A DNA stretch of 10,443 nt from an uncultured Bacilli bacterium (GCA_947593275.1 CANQDN010000042.1:1-10443); one strand, 5' to 3'. Numbered from the stretch's first letter, positions 1 to 6,158 are shown. Program-made: numbers and translations. Notes: generated by a model not told the origin, from the letters alone.

Positions 1-425
1 CAGTTATGGCTGTTCGTAACTCTATATCATCAGGACACCATATCATATCTACTATTCACTCTGATAAAGCATCGTTAATACCAATGCGTATGTATAGTTT
101 GATTGAATCTAATATAGATGTTGAACAATTTTTAACAACTATTCATAGATATGTGCAAATTGGAATATATGTAAAGGGTTATATGAGTGAGAAATTAGGA
201 AGATTTCAAAGAGAGATTATGGAAATATGTGAGTTTTATGTTGATGATAATACTAATAAACCAATGGTTAATACTATTTATCAAAAAACATTAGATGGAA
301 ATTTTACTCTTAATAATCCAACACAACATTTAAAGAATTATTTAGCTATTCAGGGAGTTATATTGGATGATGATTTATTTCATTTAAATAGTAGTAGTAA
401 TAGTAATGCAATAGAAGCATTATAG
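1..425 (+). CDS. Tad/type II secretion ATPase (CpaF/VirB11-like), C-terminal part only
   Basis: This is the last ~140 residues of a hexameric secretion ATPase; the reading frame is already open at position 3 and continues off the left edge. The visible motif is the His-box region GHHIISTIHSDKA, equivalent to the GH..(L)TTIHA segment that follows Walker B in CpaF/TadA and VirB11 ATPases. Walker A and Walker B lie outside the window. The family powers assembly of Tad/Flp pili or related type II systems from the cytoplasmic face of the membrane. The assignment is strengthened by the next two genes, which encode the matching TadB- and TadC-like platform proteins. The stop TAG (423-425) overlaps the ribosome site of the next gene, so the three are almost certainly one operon. 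The C-terminus ends in a Ser/Asn-rich run, which is a poorly conserved tail. The ATPase family is well supported; Tad versus another type II/IV branch is inferred. Confidence 0.8.
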   Translation, partial: VMAVRNSISSGHHIISTIHSDKASLIPMRMYSLIESNIDVEQFLTTIHRYVQIGIYVKGYMSEKLGRFQREIMEICEFYVDDNTNKPMVNTIYQKTLDGNFTLNNPTQHLKNYLAIQGVILDDDLFHLNSSSNSNAIEAL

Positions 426-426
426 T

Positions 427-431
427 GGAGG
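427..431 (+). promoter_or_regulatory. Ribosome binding site that fixes the TadB-like start
   Basis: GGAGG at 427-431 stands five bases before ATG 437. The in-frame GTG at 425 lies inside and upstream of this site and has no ribosome site of its own, so 437 is the likelier start. The site overlaps the ATPase stop region, which suggests translational coupling. Confidence 0.75.
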
Positions 432-436
432 TAAAT

Positions 437-1333
437 ATGGAATATATAATTGTTGTTTTGATAGCTATATTTATAATTATTTATCGTAAAAATGATGGTA
501 GTGAATCTTTTTACAACTTTTTTAAGGGACAATTTAATTCCGTTTATCAGAAATATGCACCATATAGTTTTCAAACAATAAGTGCTAAAATGAAAGAATT
601 AAAGCAAGAGTATACTATTAAAGATTATATTATTCAAATAGTAGTTATTGGAGGAATTGCTGGGGGTATAGCTTTTCTATACTTTTATAGTTTAATTACA
701 GTACTTATTTATGGTGGAATAGCAATTGCTTTTATTCCTTATTTAGCTTTTTTAAGAAGTAAAAGATTATATAGTGAATATTTATTTGAACAAATACAAG
801 TATATACTACTAACGTTATTATGGAATTTAACACTACTCAAAGTTTTGTTAAGTCTTTAGAGGGTGTAAGAGATTCAGGAATACTTGAAGATCCTGTTTT
901 AGAGGATGTTAAAAAGATGATTAATATGTCTTATCAAAATGGAACAATTGATGAGTCTATTGTTTATTTTAATGAGAGATATCCTTATTATATGGTTAAA
1001 AATATGCATCAATTGTTCTTGCAGATTACTAAAGAGGGAGCAAAAGATAGTGGTGAAGCATTAGAAAATATGAGTATGGATATCGATGCTTTAGTTGAAG
1101 GGGTTTATCGAGATCAGATGGATAGAAAACAATTCCATACGAAGTTTATAACATTCGCTTTAGTTTTGTTCTTATTAGTATTAGTTATGCAAGTATTATT
1201 GGGAAGAAATAGTTATTTAGAGTTGCTGAAACTTTGGTATGTACATCTTATTTTACATGGGATAATTATTATAAATTGTTATTTTTTACTCTCAGGAGAA
1301 AAATATTATAATGATAATGTGGGGGTAGAATAA
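437..1333 (+). CDS. TadB-like inner-membrane platform protein (T2SSF domain)
   Basis: This 298-residue protein matches the build of TadB. It has an N-terminal membrane helix (about residues 2-16), a paired hairpin of helices (about 66-84 and 86-104), a long cytoplasmic helical T2SSF/GspF-type domain (about 110-235), and two more helices (about 238-255 and 268-285). In Tad and type II systems this protein sits in the cytoplasmic membrane and couples the ATPase to pilin extrusion. It follows the ATPase gene with no gap and overlaps the next gene by one base (stop TAA 1331-1333, next ATG at 1333). I chose ATG 437 over GTG 425 because of the GGAGG at 427-431. No catalytic motif is expected in this family, so the call rests on topology, the charged helical core and operon order. 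Confidence 0.75.
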   Translation: MEYIIVVLIAIFIIIYRKNDGSESFYNFFKGQFNSVYQKYAPYSFQTISAKMKELKQEYTIKDYIIQIVVIGGIAGGIAFLYFYSLITVLIYGGIAIAFIPYLAFLRSKRLYSEYLFEQIQVYTTNVIMEFNTTQSFVKSLEGVRDSGILEDPVLEDVKKMINMSYQNGTIDESIVYFNERYPYYMVKNMHQLFLQITKEGAKDSGEALENMSMDIDALVEGVYRDQMDRKQFHTKFITFALVLFLLVLVMQVLLGRNSYLELLKLWYVHLILHGIIIINCYFLLSGEKYYNDNVGVE

Positions 1334-2121
1334 TGCAAATAGAGATCGCGATTGTAGCTTTAATTATATTTTATATATTTACTAAAAGTGGGAAGATTAG
1401 TATTAGTAAATTAATAGCGGATAATGAAATGTATCTTAGAAGACTTAAAGAAGAAGATTATGATTTCTTGGTTAAAGCAAAATATGGAGATACAGTAAAT
1501 CCGGATTTGTTATTTAGTAAAAGATTACAAAATGCTTTAATTGTTATATTGGTAGTATTTTGTTTATTACTTAAGAATATGTCTTATGTTTATGTAGTAG
1601 TTTGTTTAGTTGTTGGTTTTGCGTTCTTTAAGTTAGATTATATTAATTTAAAGAATTATTATAAAAGGCATTTGCATGAGATTGATACTATGCTTCCTTA
1701 TTATTTAAAGGGTTTAGAGATTTTAATTCAGCATTATACTGTACCGGTTGCAATAGGTAAATCTTTAGAAGATGCTCCAGATATATTTAAAGATGGGTTA
1801 AAAGAGCTTATTAATGAAATTAATGCTGGAAATGATACAATTGAACCTTATATGAATTTTGCAAGACAATATCCTGTTAGAGATTCAATGAGAATGATGA
1901 GACTTTTATATCGTTTAAGTTTAGGCAGACAAGAGAGAAAACAAGAGCAGTTGTTAGCGTTTTCTAAGACTATTTCAAACTTACAACAAAAAGCAAGAGA
2001 GACAAAATATAAGAATCGTTTGGATAAAATGGAAGGTAAAACAATGAGTATGCTTATAACTACTGGTTTAGGAGTTATGATCTTACTTGTTTTAGCGGTT
2101 ATCTTATTGATGAATGGTTAG
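1333..2121 (+). CDS. TadC-like inner-membrane platform protein (T2SSF domain)
   Basis: This 262-residue protein is the second platform component. It has an N-terminal helix (about 2-16), two helices at about 67-80 and 84-99, a soluble basic helical domain in the middle, and a C-terminal helix (about 238-260). The segment around residues 195-235, rich in Arg/Lys/Gln and leading into the last helix, resembles the end of T2SSF domains. Its ATG shares a base with the stop of the TadB-like gene (TAATG), a classic coupling arrangement. The G-run at 1321-1325 may serve as a weak ribosome site. TadB and TadC normally form a heteromeric base under the pilus. No terminator is visible after the stop; a new promoter starts within 35 bases. 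The family call is good, but which of the pair is TadB and which TadC is by order only. Confidence 0.72.
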   Translation: MQIEIAIVALIIFYIFTKSGKISISKLIADNEMYLRRLKEEDYDFLVKAKYGDTVNPDLLFSKRLQNALIVILVVFCLLLKNMSYVYVVVCLVVGFAFFKLDYINLKNYYKRHLHEIDTMLPYYLKGLEILIQHYTVPVAIGKSLEDAPDIFKDGLKELINEINAGNDTIEPYMNFARQYPVRDSMRMMRLLYRLSLGRQERKQEQLLAFSKTISNLQQKARETKYKNRLDKMEGKTMSMLITTGLGVMILLVLAVILLMNG

Positions 2122-2151
2122 ACATTATTTGACATAATTTTAGCATAGAAC

Positions 2152-2180
2152 TTGACAAGTACTGAAAGTTAAGTTAAAAT
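2152..2180 (+). promoter_or_regulatory. Strong sigma-A-type promoter for the two-helix pilin-like gene
   Basis: TTGACA (2152-2157), a 17-bp spacer, then TAAAAT (2175-2180). Transcription would begin about 27 bases before the ATG at 2214. The small membrane protein can therefore be made independently of, and more strongly than, the platform genes upstream. Confidence 0.8.
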
Positions 2181-2213
2181 AATTACAGAGATTTAAGAAA
2201 GTGAGGAATTTTT

Positions 2214-2576
2214 ATGTTGATAATGGATCCTAGTATATGTAGTGACTTATCACCAATTTGGCAAATAATTGGATGGGTACTTTGGGTATTCAAAATTGCT
2301 ATTCCAATTATTATTATCGTATTTGGTATGATTGATTTAGGAAAGGCTGTAGTTGCAAGTAAAGATGATGAGATTAAAAAATCAATTAAGTCTTTAGTAA
2401 TGAGAGCAATTGCAGGTATTGTTATATTCTTTATACCTACATTAGTTGGTGTTATATTTAGTCTAGTTGGAGAATTTCAATCTGATGCATATAAAAATGA
2501 ATACAATATTTGTAAAGCTTGTATAACACATCCAGGCGATGATGCTTGTCGTAATGCTGTTAAGGAAGCTAGTTAA
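2214..2576 (+). CDS. Two-helix TrbC/VirB2-like small membrane protein with Cys-containing tail
   Basis: This 120-residue protein has two membrane helices, about residues 18-40 and 64-86. They are joined by a short charged cytoplasmic loop (DLGKAVVASKDDEIKKSIKS) ending in MRAIAG. That topology and loop pattern are shared by TrbC/VirB2-type pilin-like proteins of Gram-positive bacteria. The N-terminus has Cys9, and the tail after helix 2 has Cys100, Cys103 and Cys112, which could be extracellular disulfide partners. The ribosome site GTGAGG (2201-2206) is seven bases before ATG 2214; the in-frame ATG at 2223 is less well spaced. It has its own strong promoter and terminator and follows the Tad platform genes, which suits an abundant structural subunit or accessory of that machine. 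The two-helix topology is clear; the pilin role is inferred. Confidence 0.6.
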   Translation: MLIMDPSICSDLSPIWQIIGWVLWVFKIAIPIIIIVFGMIDLGKAVVASKDDEIKKSIKSLVMRAIAGIVIFFIPTLVGVIFSLVGEFQSDAYKNEYNICKACITHPGDDACRNAVKEAS

Positions 2577-2586
2577 TAGTTAAATT

Positions 2587-2611
2587 AATTCCAGAAATGG
2601 AATTTTTTTTT
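2587..2611 (+). terminator. Rho-independent terminator after the pilin-like gene
   Basis: AATTCCA (2587-2593), GAAA loop, TGGAATT (2598-2604), running into a T tract that ends at 2611. It closes the single-gene transcript started at 2152. Confidence 0.85.
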
Positions 2612-2629
2612 AACATTTATTCTTAATAT

Positions 2630-2658
2630 TTGACAATACCCTATAGGGGTGGTATAAT
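2630..2658 (+). promoter_or_regulatory. Consensus promoter of the CsoR-family operon
   Basis: TTGACA (2630-2635), 17-bp spacer, TATAAT (2653-2658): a perfect match to the vegetative consensus at both boxes. The whole spacer is occupied by a CsoR-like operator, so this promoter is expected to be strong but repressed. Confidence 0.9.
2636..2655 (+). promoter_or_regulatory. CsoR/DUF156-type operator
   Basis: The spacer holds the perfect palindrome CCCTATAGGG (2639-2648) nested within the flanking arms ATACC (2636-2640) and GGTAT (2651-2655). G-tract/AT-core palindromes of this form are the usual operators of CsoR/FrmR-family repressors. Lying between -35 and -10, it predicts autorepression by the gene just downstream. 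Confidence 0.75.
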
Positions 2659-2666
2659 CTAGTATT

Positions 2667-2673
2667 GGTGGTG
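2667..2673 (+). promoter_or_regulatory. Ribosome binding site that fixes the CsoR-like start
   Basis: GGTGGTG (2667-2673) stands six bases before ATG 2680. The in-frame TTG at 2665 and GTGs at 2668 and 2671 fall inside this site, so they are unlikely starts. Confidence 0.6.
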
Positions 2674-2679
2674 ATTTAT

Positions 2680-2937
2680 ATGTTTAAAAGAAATAGTGAA
2701 GAAAAAAAGAGGCTTAATGTTAGACTTAAAACAATTGAAGGACAAGTAAGAGGTATTATTGGAATGATTGATAGTGATAGATCTTGTGAAGATATTTTGA
2801 TTCAAATCGCAGCGATAGATAAATCATTAAAGAGTGTTGCTTCTAACCTTTTAAAAGAATACTTAGAAACTAAAATAAAAGATAATCAAAATGAAGAAAT
2901 AGATAATATTATAAAGTTATTTAAGATAGTAGAATAA
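2680..2937 (+). CDS. CsoR/FrmR-family (DUF156) transcriptional repressor, atypical ligand set
   Basis: This 85-residue all-helical repressor shows the family signature: RLKTIEGQVRGI (residues 15-26), then DRSCEDILIQI around Cys36, then a long third helix. In copper-sensing CsoR, Cu(I) is held by this Cys plus a His and a second Cys on the next helix in an H-x3-C arrangement. Here the equivalent positions read Tyr61 and Lys65, so only Cys36 remains. It therefore cannot bind Cu(I) in the standard way and may sense a thiol-reactive signal (electrophile, formaldehyde-like or sulfur species) or nothing known. It lacks the Pro2 used by formaldehyde-sensing FrmR. Start 2680 is chosen from the ribosome site. 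It is autoregulated by inference from the operator in its promoter and cotranscribed with the TtcA-like gene 21 bases downstream. The family is certain; the ligand is unknown. Confidence 0.88.
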   Translation: MFKRNSEEKKRLNVRLKTIEGQVRGIIGMIDSDRSCEDILIQIAAIDKSLKSVASNLLKEYLETKIKDNQNEEIDNIIKLFKIVE

Positions 2938-2958
2938 ACTTAAGAGAGGAACTTTTAG

Positions 2959-3783
2959 ATGGAAGAATATCAAAATATTGAAAGAAGTATTATTAAGACA
3001 TATCGAAAAGAAATCTGGAGTAAGTTTATTAAAGCTGTTAAAGATTATAAATTAATTTTAGAAAATGATAGAATAATGGTTTGTATAAGTGGGGGTAAAG
3101 ATTCTTTTTTGCTTGCTAAATGTATTCAAGAGTTAAAAAGACATGGAAAAGTTAAGTTTGATGCTTATTTTGTGGTTATGGATCCGGGTTATACTGAAGA
3201 AGTAAGAGAACTTATTTTAAGTAATGCAAAAAAGTTAAATGTACCTATTGAAATGTTTTTATCAGATATATTTCAAGTTGTAGATACTATTAGTTATGAG
3301 AGTCCTTGTTATCTTTGTGCGAGAATGCGAAGAGGGCACCTATATAATAAAGCAAAAGAGTTAGGATGTAATAAAATAGCTTTAGGGCATCATTTTGATG
3401 ATGTGATAGAAACTACACTTTTGTCGCTTTTTTATGGGGCGGAAGTTAAAACTATGATGCCTAAACTTCATAGTGAAAATTTTTCTGGGTTAGAGCTTAT
3501 TAGACCGCTTTATTTAGTTAAAGAAGAAAGTATTATTGCTTGGAAGAATTATAATAATTTAACCTTCATTAATTGTGCTTGTAGATTTACGAAAGAGTGT
3601 GCTTTAGAGGATAAAGAGAAAAGTAAAAGAGAAGAGATTAAAGAATTAATTAAAGAGTTAAGAAAGATAAATAAAGATGTTGATCATAATATTTTTAAAG
3701 CAATGGATAATGTTAATTTAGAGTGTGTTTTGGGGACAAAAAAAGAAGGGGTTTATACAAGTTTTTTAGAGCATTATGATTGA
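2959..3783 (+). CDS. ttcA: TtcA-type tRNA 2-thiolation enzyme (PP-loop ATPase)
   Basis: This 274-residue cytoplasmic enzyme has the PP-loop SGGKDS (residues 44-49) that binds ATP, C117-x2-C120, the ALGHHFDDVIETTL block (about 141-154), and further cysteines at 206, 208 and 214. In TtcA a C-x2-C pair plus a later Cys binds the Fe-S cluster used to thiolate cytidine 32 of tRNA; C206 or C208 is the likely third ligand. The ribosome site AGAGAGGA (2943-2950) is eight bases before ATG 2959. It follows the CsoR-like gene by 21 bases with no terminator between, so it should be controlled by the same operator. The C-terminal ~60 residues are Lys/Glu-rich and helical. Related PP-loop enzymes (TilS, TtuA) are alternatives; the Cys spacing and length favour a TtcA-like protein. 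The exact tRNA target is inferred. Confidence 0.82.
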   Translation: MEEYQNIERSIIKTYRKEIWSKFIKAVKDYKLILENDRIMVCISGGKDSFLLAKCIQELKRHGKVKFDAYFVVMDPGYTEEVRELILSNAKKLNVPIEMFLSDIFQVVDTISYESPCYLCARMRRGHLYNKAKELGCNKIALGHHFDDVIETTLLSLFYGAEVKTMMPKLHSENFSGLELIRPLYLVKEESIIAWKNYNNLTFINCACRFTKECALEDKEKSKREEIKELIKELRKINKDVDHNIFKAMDNVNLECVLGTKKEGVYTSFLEHYD

Positions 3784-3794
3784 TTAAAAGGGAC

Positions 3795-3823
3795 TAGACA
3801 AAGTGGGAGGAATGCGCTACAAT
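3795..3823 (+). promoter_or_regulatory. Promoter of the small unknown gene
   Basis: TAGACA (3795-3800), 17-bp spacer, TACAAT (3818-3823). The predicted start of transcription falls just before the ribosome site at 3836, giving a very short leader, and rules out starts at 3803 or 3812. Confidence 0.6.
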
Positions 3824-3835
3824 AAAAGCGTTTTT

Positions 3836-3842
3836 GAGGTGA
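3836..3842 (+). promoter_or_regulatory. Ribosome binding site that fixes the start at 3848
   Basis: GAGGTGA (3836-3842) stands five bases before ATG 3848. Longer in-frame starts at GTG 3803 and ATG 3812 lie inside the promoter, and the G-run before ATG 3812 is only one base away from it. Confidence 0.65.
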
Positions 3843-3847
3843 AATTT

Positions 3848-4072
3848 ATGGTTAATTTTATAAAAAATTCTAAAGAGATAGCTTTAGAACTTGAAAAGTT
3901 ATTAAATGATTCAGATAGTTTGGATGGGGATTTAGTTTTGAAAATTAGAGAACATTATTTAAATAATTCATATTTTAAAACAGAAATTGATAGTTTATGT
4001 TCGATTAAACCATATTTTAGGTATAAATTTCAAAGATGTATTTTGGATTATCAAGAGAGTATTAAAAGATAG
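3848..4072 (+). CDS. Small soluble protein of unknown function
   Basis: I do not recognise this 74-residue protein. It has no membrane segment or signal peptide, is mostly charged and probably helical (a Lys/Glu/Leu-rich first half), and contains two cysteines in the second half with a Tyr/Phe-rich stretch around YFRYKF. It has its own promoter immediately upstream and ends in a shared terminator with the converging XRE regulator, so it is a monocistronic gene. Codon use matches its neighbours. The ribosome site and promoter make it a credible real gene, but the sequence gives no function. A link to the adjacent regulator is possible but not shown. Confidence 0.6.
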   Translation: MVNFIKNSKEIALELEKLLNDSDSLDGDLVLKIREHYLNNSYFKTEIDSLCSIKPYFRYKFQRCILDYQESIKR

Positions 4073-4095
4073 TTATCTAGTTAGATAACTTTTTT
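4071..4095. terminator. Bidirectional terminator between converging genes
   Basis: Perfect inverted repeat AGTTATCTA (4071-4079) / TAGATAACT (4082-4090), with T4090-4095 on the plus strand and a weaker T-rich run on the minus side. Both stop codons (4070-4072 plus, 4077-4079 minus) lie in or beside the stem, so it serves both genes. Confidence 0.8.
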
Positions 4096-4550
4096 GATGG
4101 GAAGAAATTTTTAATGTTGGTTCTACCTAATAAGTAATCAGCGGAGATATTATATTTTTTGCAAATTGTATAAAGAGCGTGGGTAGATATTAGATAATCG
4201 CCATGTTCATAGGCACCAATCATGGATTTGGCAATGTTTATTTTGGTTGCTAGTTTTACTTGAGTAAGTTTGTTATCTAGTCTAAATTTTTTGAGTCTTT
4301 TGCCTACTTCTTGATAATCGAGATCTTTAGTTATGCTGTCATATTGTTTTCGATCAGTAAAATTAAATATATAATCTAGAGATACGTTTAATTTATTGCA
4401 TATTATTACTAGATGTTTTAATGGGAATATAACATCTTCATTTTCATAATGACTAAATGTTTTATAGTCAATATTTAAGTCTTGAGCAAGTTCATTTTGA
4501 GTTATGCCAATTCTTTCTCTTAATTCTTTTAATCTTTTTTTATAAATCAT
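4077..4550 (-). CDS. XRE-family transcriptional regulator with two HTH domains
   Basis: This 157-residue protein carries two Cro/C1-type helix-turn-helix domains in tandem. The first spans about residues 6-62, with the TQNELAQDLNI helix pair and SHYEN. The second spans about 85-142, with TQVKLATKINI and GAYEHGD, ending ISADYLLGR. Most small XRE proteins have one domain and dimerise; here a single chain may bind both halves of an operator. There is no sensor domain. The ribosome site AAGGA (minus strand, 4556-4560) lies five bases before the start. The gene diverges from the surface-protein gene at 4712, and the 161 bases between them hold promoters for both and candidate operators, so it probably controls that surface gene and itself. 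Control is inferred from arrangement only. Confidence 0.85.
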   Translation of the reverse strand: MIYKKRLKELRERIGITQNELAQDLNIDYKTFSHYENEDVIFPLKHLVIICNKLNVSLDYIFNFTDRKQYDSITKDLDYQEVGKRLKKFRLDNKLTQVKLATKINIAKSMIGAYEHGDYLISTHALYTICKKYNISADYLLGRTNIKNFFPSKKLSN

Positions 4551-4599
4551 ACTTTTCCTTCACCAATACGATTTTCTCATACTTTAATTTAAAATTTTA

Positions 4600-4618
4600 A
4601 TTATATCGTAAAATATCG
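4600..4618 (-). promoter_or_regulatory. Putative -10 and operator region of the XRE regulator gene
   Basis: On the minus strand TATAAT lies at 4605-4600; no good -35 box is seen 17 bases upstream. The hexamer ATATCG occurs at 4603-4608 and again at 4613-4618, exactly ten bases (one helical turn) apart. A GTAAA half-site like those of the facing promoter lies at 4608-4612. This fits an autoregulated, activator- or repressor-dependent promoter, but it is a weak call. Confidence 0.35.
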
Positions 4619-4627
4619 GAATTTTTC

Positions 4628-4656
4628 TTGACATTTACAGTTTGGTAAATTATAAT
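4628..4656 (+). promoter_or_regulatory. Consensus promoter of the surface-protein gene
   Basis: TTGACA (4628-4633), 17-bp spacer, TATAAT (4651-4656): perfect consensus. The leader to ATG 4712 is about 50 bases and purine-rich before the start, with GAGAG (4701-4705) as a modest ribosome site. Confidence 0.88.
4633..4650 (+). promoter_or_regulatory. Putative operator inside the surface-protein promoter
   Basis: ATTTAC (4633-4638), six bases, GTAAAT (4645-4650): a perfect inverted repeat that fills the spacer between -35 and -10. A repressor bound here would block RNA polymerase. The divergent two-HTH XRE regulator is the obvious candidate; this is inferred. Confidence 0.55.
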
Positions 4657-4711
4657 TTTAGTATAAGTTAGAAAATCTTAATAGATTTGAGAAAGGGAAA
4701 GAGAGAAAGCA

Positions 4712-6154
4712 ATGAAGTTAAATAAAGTATTAGTAGTGGGAGTAGTAGGGATTCTTTTAGTTTGTTTGTTTACATTTAAGAAAGATAATAAACAAATGGA
4801 AGAATATGTATTAAAAGATAGAATAGAAGTAAATGATAGTTATAATAGTATAGCTATGTATCAAGTAGACGGAGGAAAAGAAACAAAGATAGATAAAATG
4901 CCTGAATCAGGATATGTAATAGATACGGATAATAGTTATTGTATGCTTAATGGAGAGAAAGATCAAGGGGCAATATTAAAAACAAATGAAAATGGAGAGC
5001 ATATAATAGGGAATTTAGCACCTGAAGAAAGATGTTTTGTAAAGTTCGTAAAATTATCTGATAAAACATTAGCAGAACTAGATTTACATTCACAAGGAAC
5101 AGTAGAAGATTTTAGTAAGACAGCATGTATAGGTGATTGTGATACTCAAGAAGAAAATGGAGTATATGAAACGGAAGATGATTTTGGAACAAGTTATTAT
5201 TTTAGAGGAACTGTCAGCAATAATTGGGTACAATTTGGACATACCGGTTCCAGTAGTGATGATGCCAGTAAAATATGGTGGCGAATTATCCGAATAAATG
5301 GCGATGGAAGTATAAGATTAATCTATGCTGGAACAGGAGCTACTGCAGTAGGTATTACAGATTCTAAAACAAATGCACTAAGTGAAGCATTTAATGGATG
5401 GTATACTAATAACATGTATGTTGGATATGAATATAAGTCTGGTGACATGCATGGCTATAAAACAGGAATAACAAAAAGTAATGCATTAAGTAAATTAGAA
5501 GATTGGTTTAAAACAAATTTGACAGATGAATGGGACAATGGGAATGGTCAAATAGATTTAAATGCCGGTTTCTGTAATGATCGAAGTGGATCAACAGATT
5601 CACTTGGTCCTAGTGGTAATGGCTGGTCTGAAACAATGGAAGATAGTGGAGGTACAGGAACTACTCCAACATTTTATGGCTATATAAGATTAGCAAAGAC
5701 CACCCAACCAACGTTAAAGTGTAGTACAATTTATACTAATGGAGATAATATAATGAATAAAAACAAAGATTATTTTACTTATATAGGAGCAAAAGGAATG
5801 AAACAAAATGGGACTGATACAATTATAACTGGAACTCAAAGTTTAACATATCCAGTAGGATTAGTAACTGCCGATGAAATTAATTTTGCAGGTGGAGTAT
5901 GGAATAAAGGCAATACAGGTTATTGGCTGTACACTAAACAATATTACTGGACAATGTCTCCATCTGACTTTAGTGTTCACAGCGATGCTCACGTGTTCCT
6001 TGTGAATTCGGATGGAGACCTCGAGGGTTATACTGTGAGCTATGCGAATGGTCTCCGTCCAGTAATAAACCTTAAGTCTGATACTAAATTTAAGTTTGAT
6101 CATGCAGATAAGCCTAAGGGAACATCTGATAATCCTTATATAGTATCCAACTAA
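4712..6154 (+). CDS. Membrane-anchored surface protein with C-terminal lectin/FGE-like domain
   Basis: This 480-residue protein starts with a positively charged tip and one hydrophobic helix (about residues 5-22). The rest is therefore outside the cell, anchored by an uncleaved signal or released; Cys18 has no proper lipobox. Residues 25-150 are an acidic Asp/Asn-rich spacer with Cys pairs. A conserved-looking domain begins with FGTSYYFRG (158-166) and WWRIIRINGDGS (189-200), continues through GFCNDRS, and ends with YYWTMSPS (411-418) and GLRPVINLKS (447-456). That pattern resembles DUF6273/formylglycine-enzyme-like C-type-lectin folds; I take it as a ligand-binding, not catalytic, domain. 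Codons 419-449 differ sharply from the rest in composition and look like a hypervariable cassette. The gene has a perfect promoter with an internal inverted repeat, diverges from a two-HTH regulator, and ends at a terminator at 6211. Surface location is well supported; the ligand is unknown. Confidence 0.75.
   Translation: MKLNKVLVVGVVGILLVCLFTFKKDNKQMEEYVLKDRIEVNDSYNSIAMYQVDGGKETKIDKMPESGYVIDTDNSYCMLNGEKDQGAILKTNENGEHIIGNLAPEERCFVKFVKLSDKTLAELDLHSQGTVEDFSKTACIGDCDTQEENGVYETEDDFGTSYYFRGTVSNNWVQFGHTGSSSDDASKIWWRIIRINGDGSIRLIYAGTGATAVGITDSKTNALSEAFNGWYTNNMYVGYEYKSGDMHGYKTGITKSNALSKLEDWFKTNLTDEWDNGNGQIDLNAGFCNDRSGSTDSLGPSGNGWSETMEDSGGTGTTPTFYGYIRLAKTTQPTLKCSTIYTNGDNIMNKNKDYFTYIGAKGMKQNGTDTIITGTQSLTYPVGLVTADEINFAGGVWNKGNTGYWLYTKQYYWTMSPSDFSVHSDAHVFLVNSDGDLEGYTVSYANGLRPVINLKSDTKFKFDHADKPKGTSDNPYIVSN
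5966..6058 (+). other. GC-rich, adenine-poor cassette, candidate DGR variable region
   Basis: Codons 419-449 of the surface protein. Of these 31 codons, 24 end in C or T and only one ends in A, unlike the A-ending codons that dominate the gene. Bases 5981-6060 are 42/80 G+C, against 29/80 in 5861-5940 and 21/80 in 4721-4800. It sits between the conserved WTMSPS and LRPVINL motifs, the place where retroelement-diversified lectin-fold proteins carry their variable residues. An NNY-codon excess is what A-to-N mutation of AAY template codons would leave. No template or reverse transcriptase is in the window. Confidence 0.45.
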
Positions 6155-6158
6155 TTAT

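Noticed and set aside
425..436. GTG start at 425 for the TadB-like gene
   Set aside because: It lies within and before the GGAGG at 427-431, which is correctly spaced for ATG 437.
2129..2134. A second TTGACA upstream of the pilin-like gene
   Set aside because: Seventeen bases further there is no -10 box, only the next TTGACA at 2152, which does have one.
3803..3814. GTG 3803 or ATG 3812 as start of the small unknown gene
   Set aside because: Both fall between the -35 and -10 of the gene's own promoter, and ATG 3812 has its G-run only one base away.
3815..3830. Short inverted repeat CGCT...AGCG around the -10 of the small gene
   Set aside because: Four-base arms are expected by chance and no regulator is linked to it.
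4712..4770. Surface protein as a lipoprotein because of Cys18
   Set aside because: The residues before Cys18 (LLV) do not make a lipobox; an uncleaved helix fits better.
5861..6103. An 80-codon minus-strand frame across the end of the surface-protein gene
   Set aside because: It lies entirely inside the well-supported surface-protein gene; the open frame follows from the low adenine content of the variable block.
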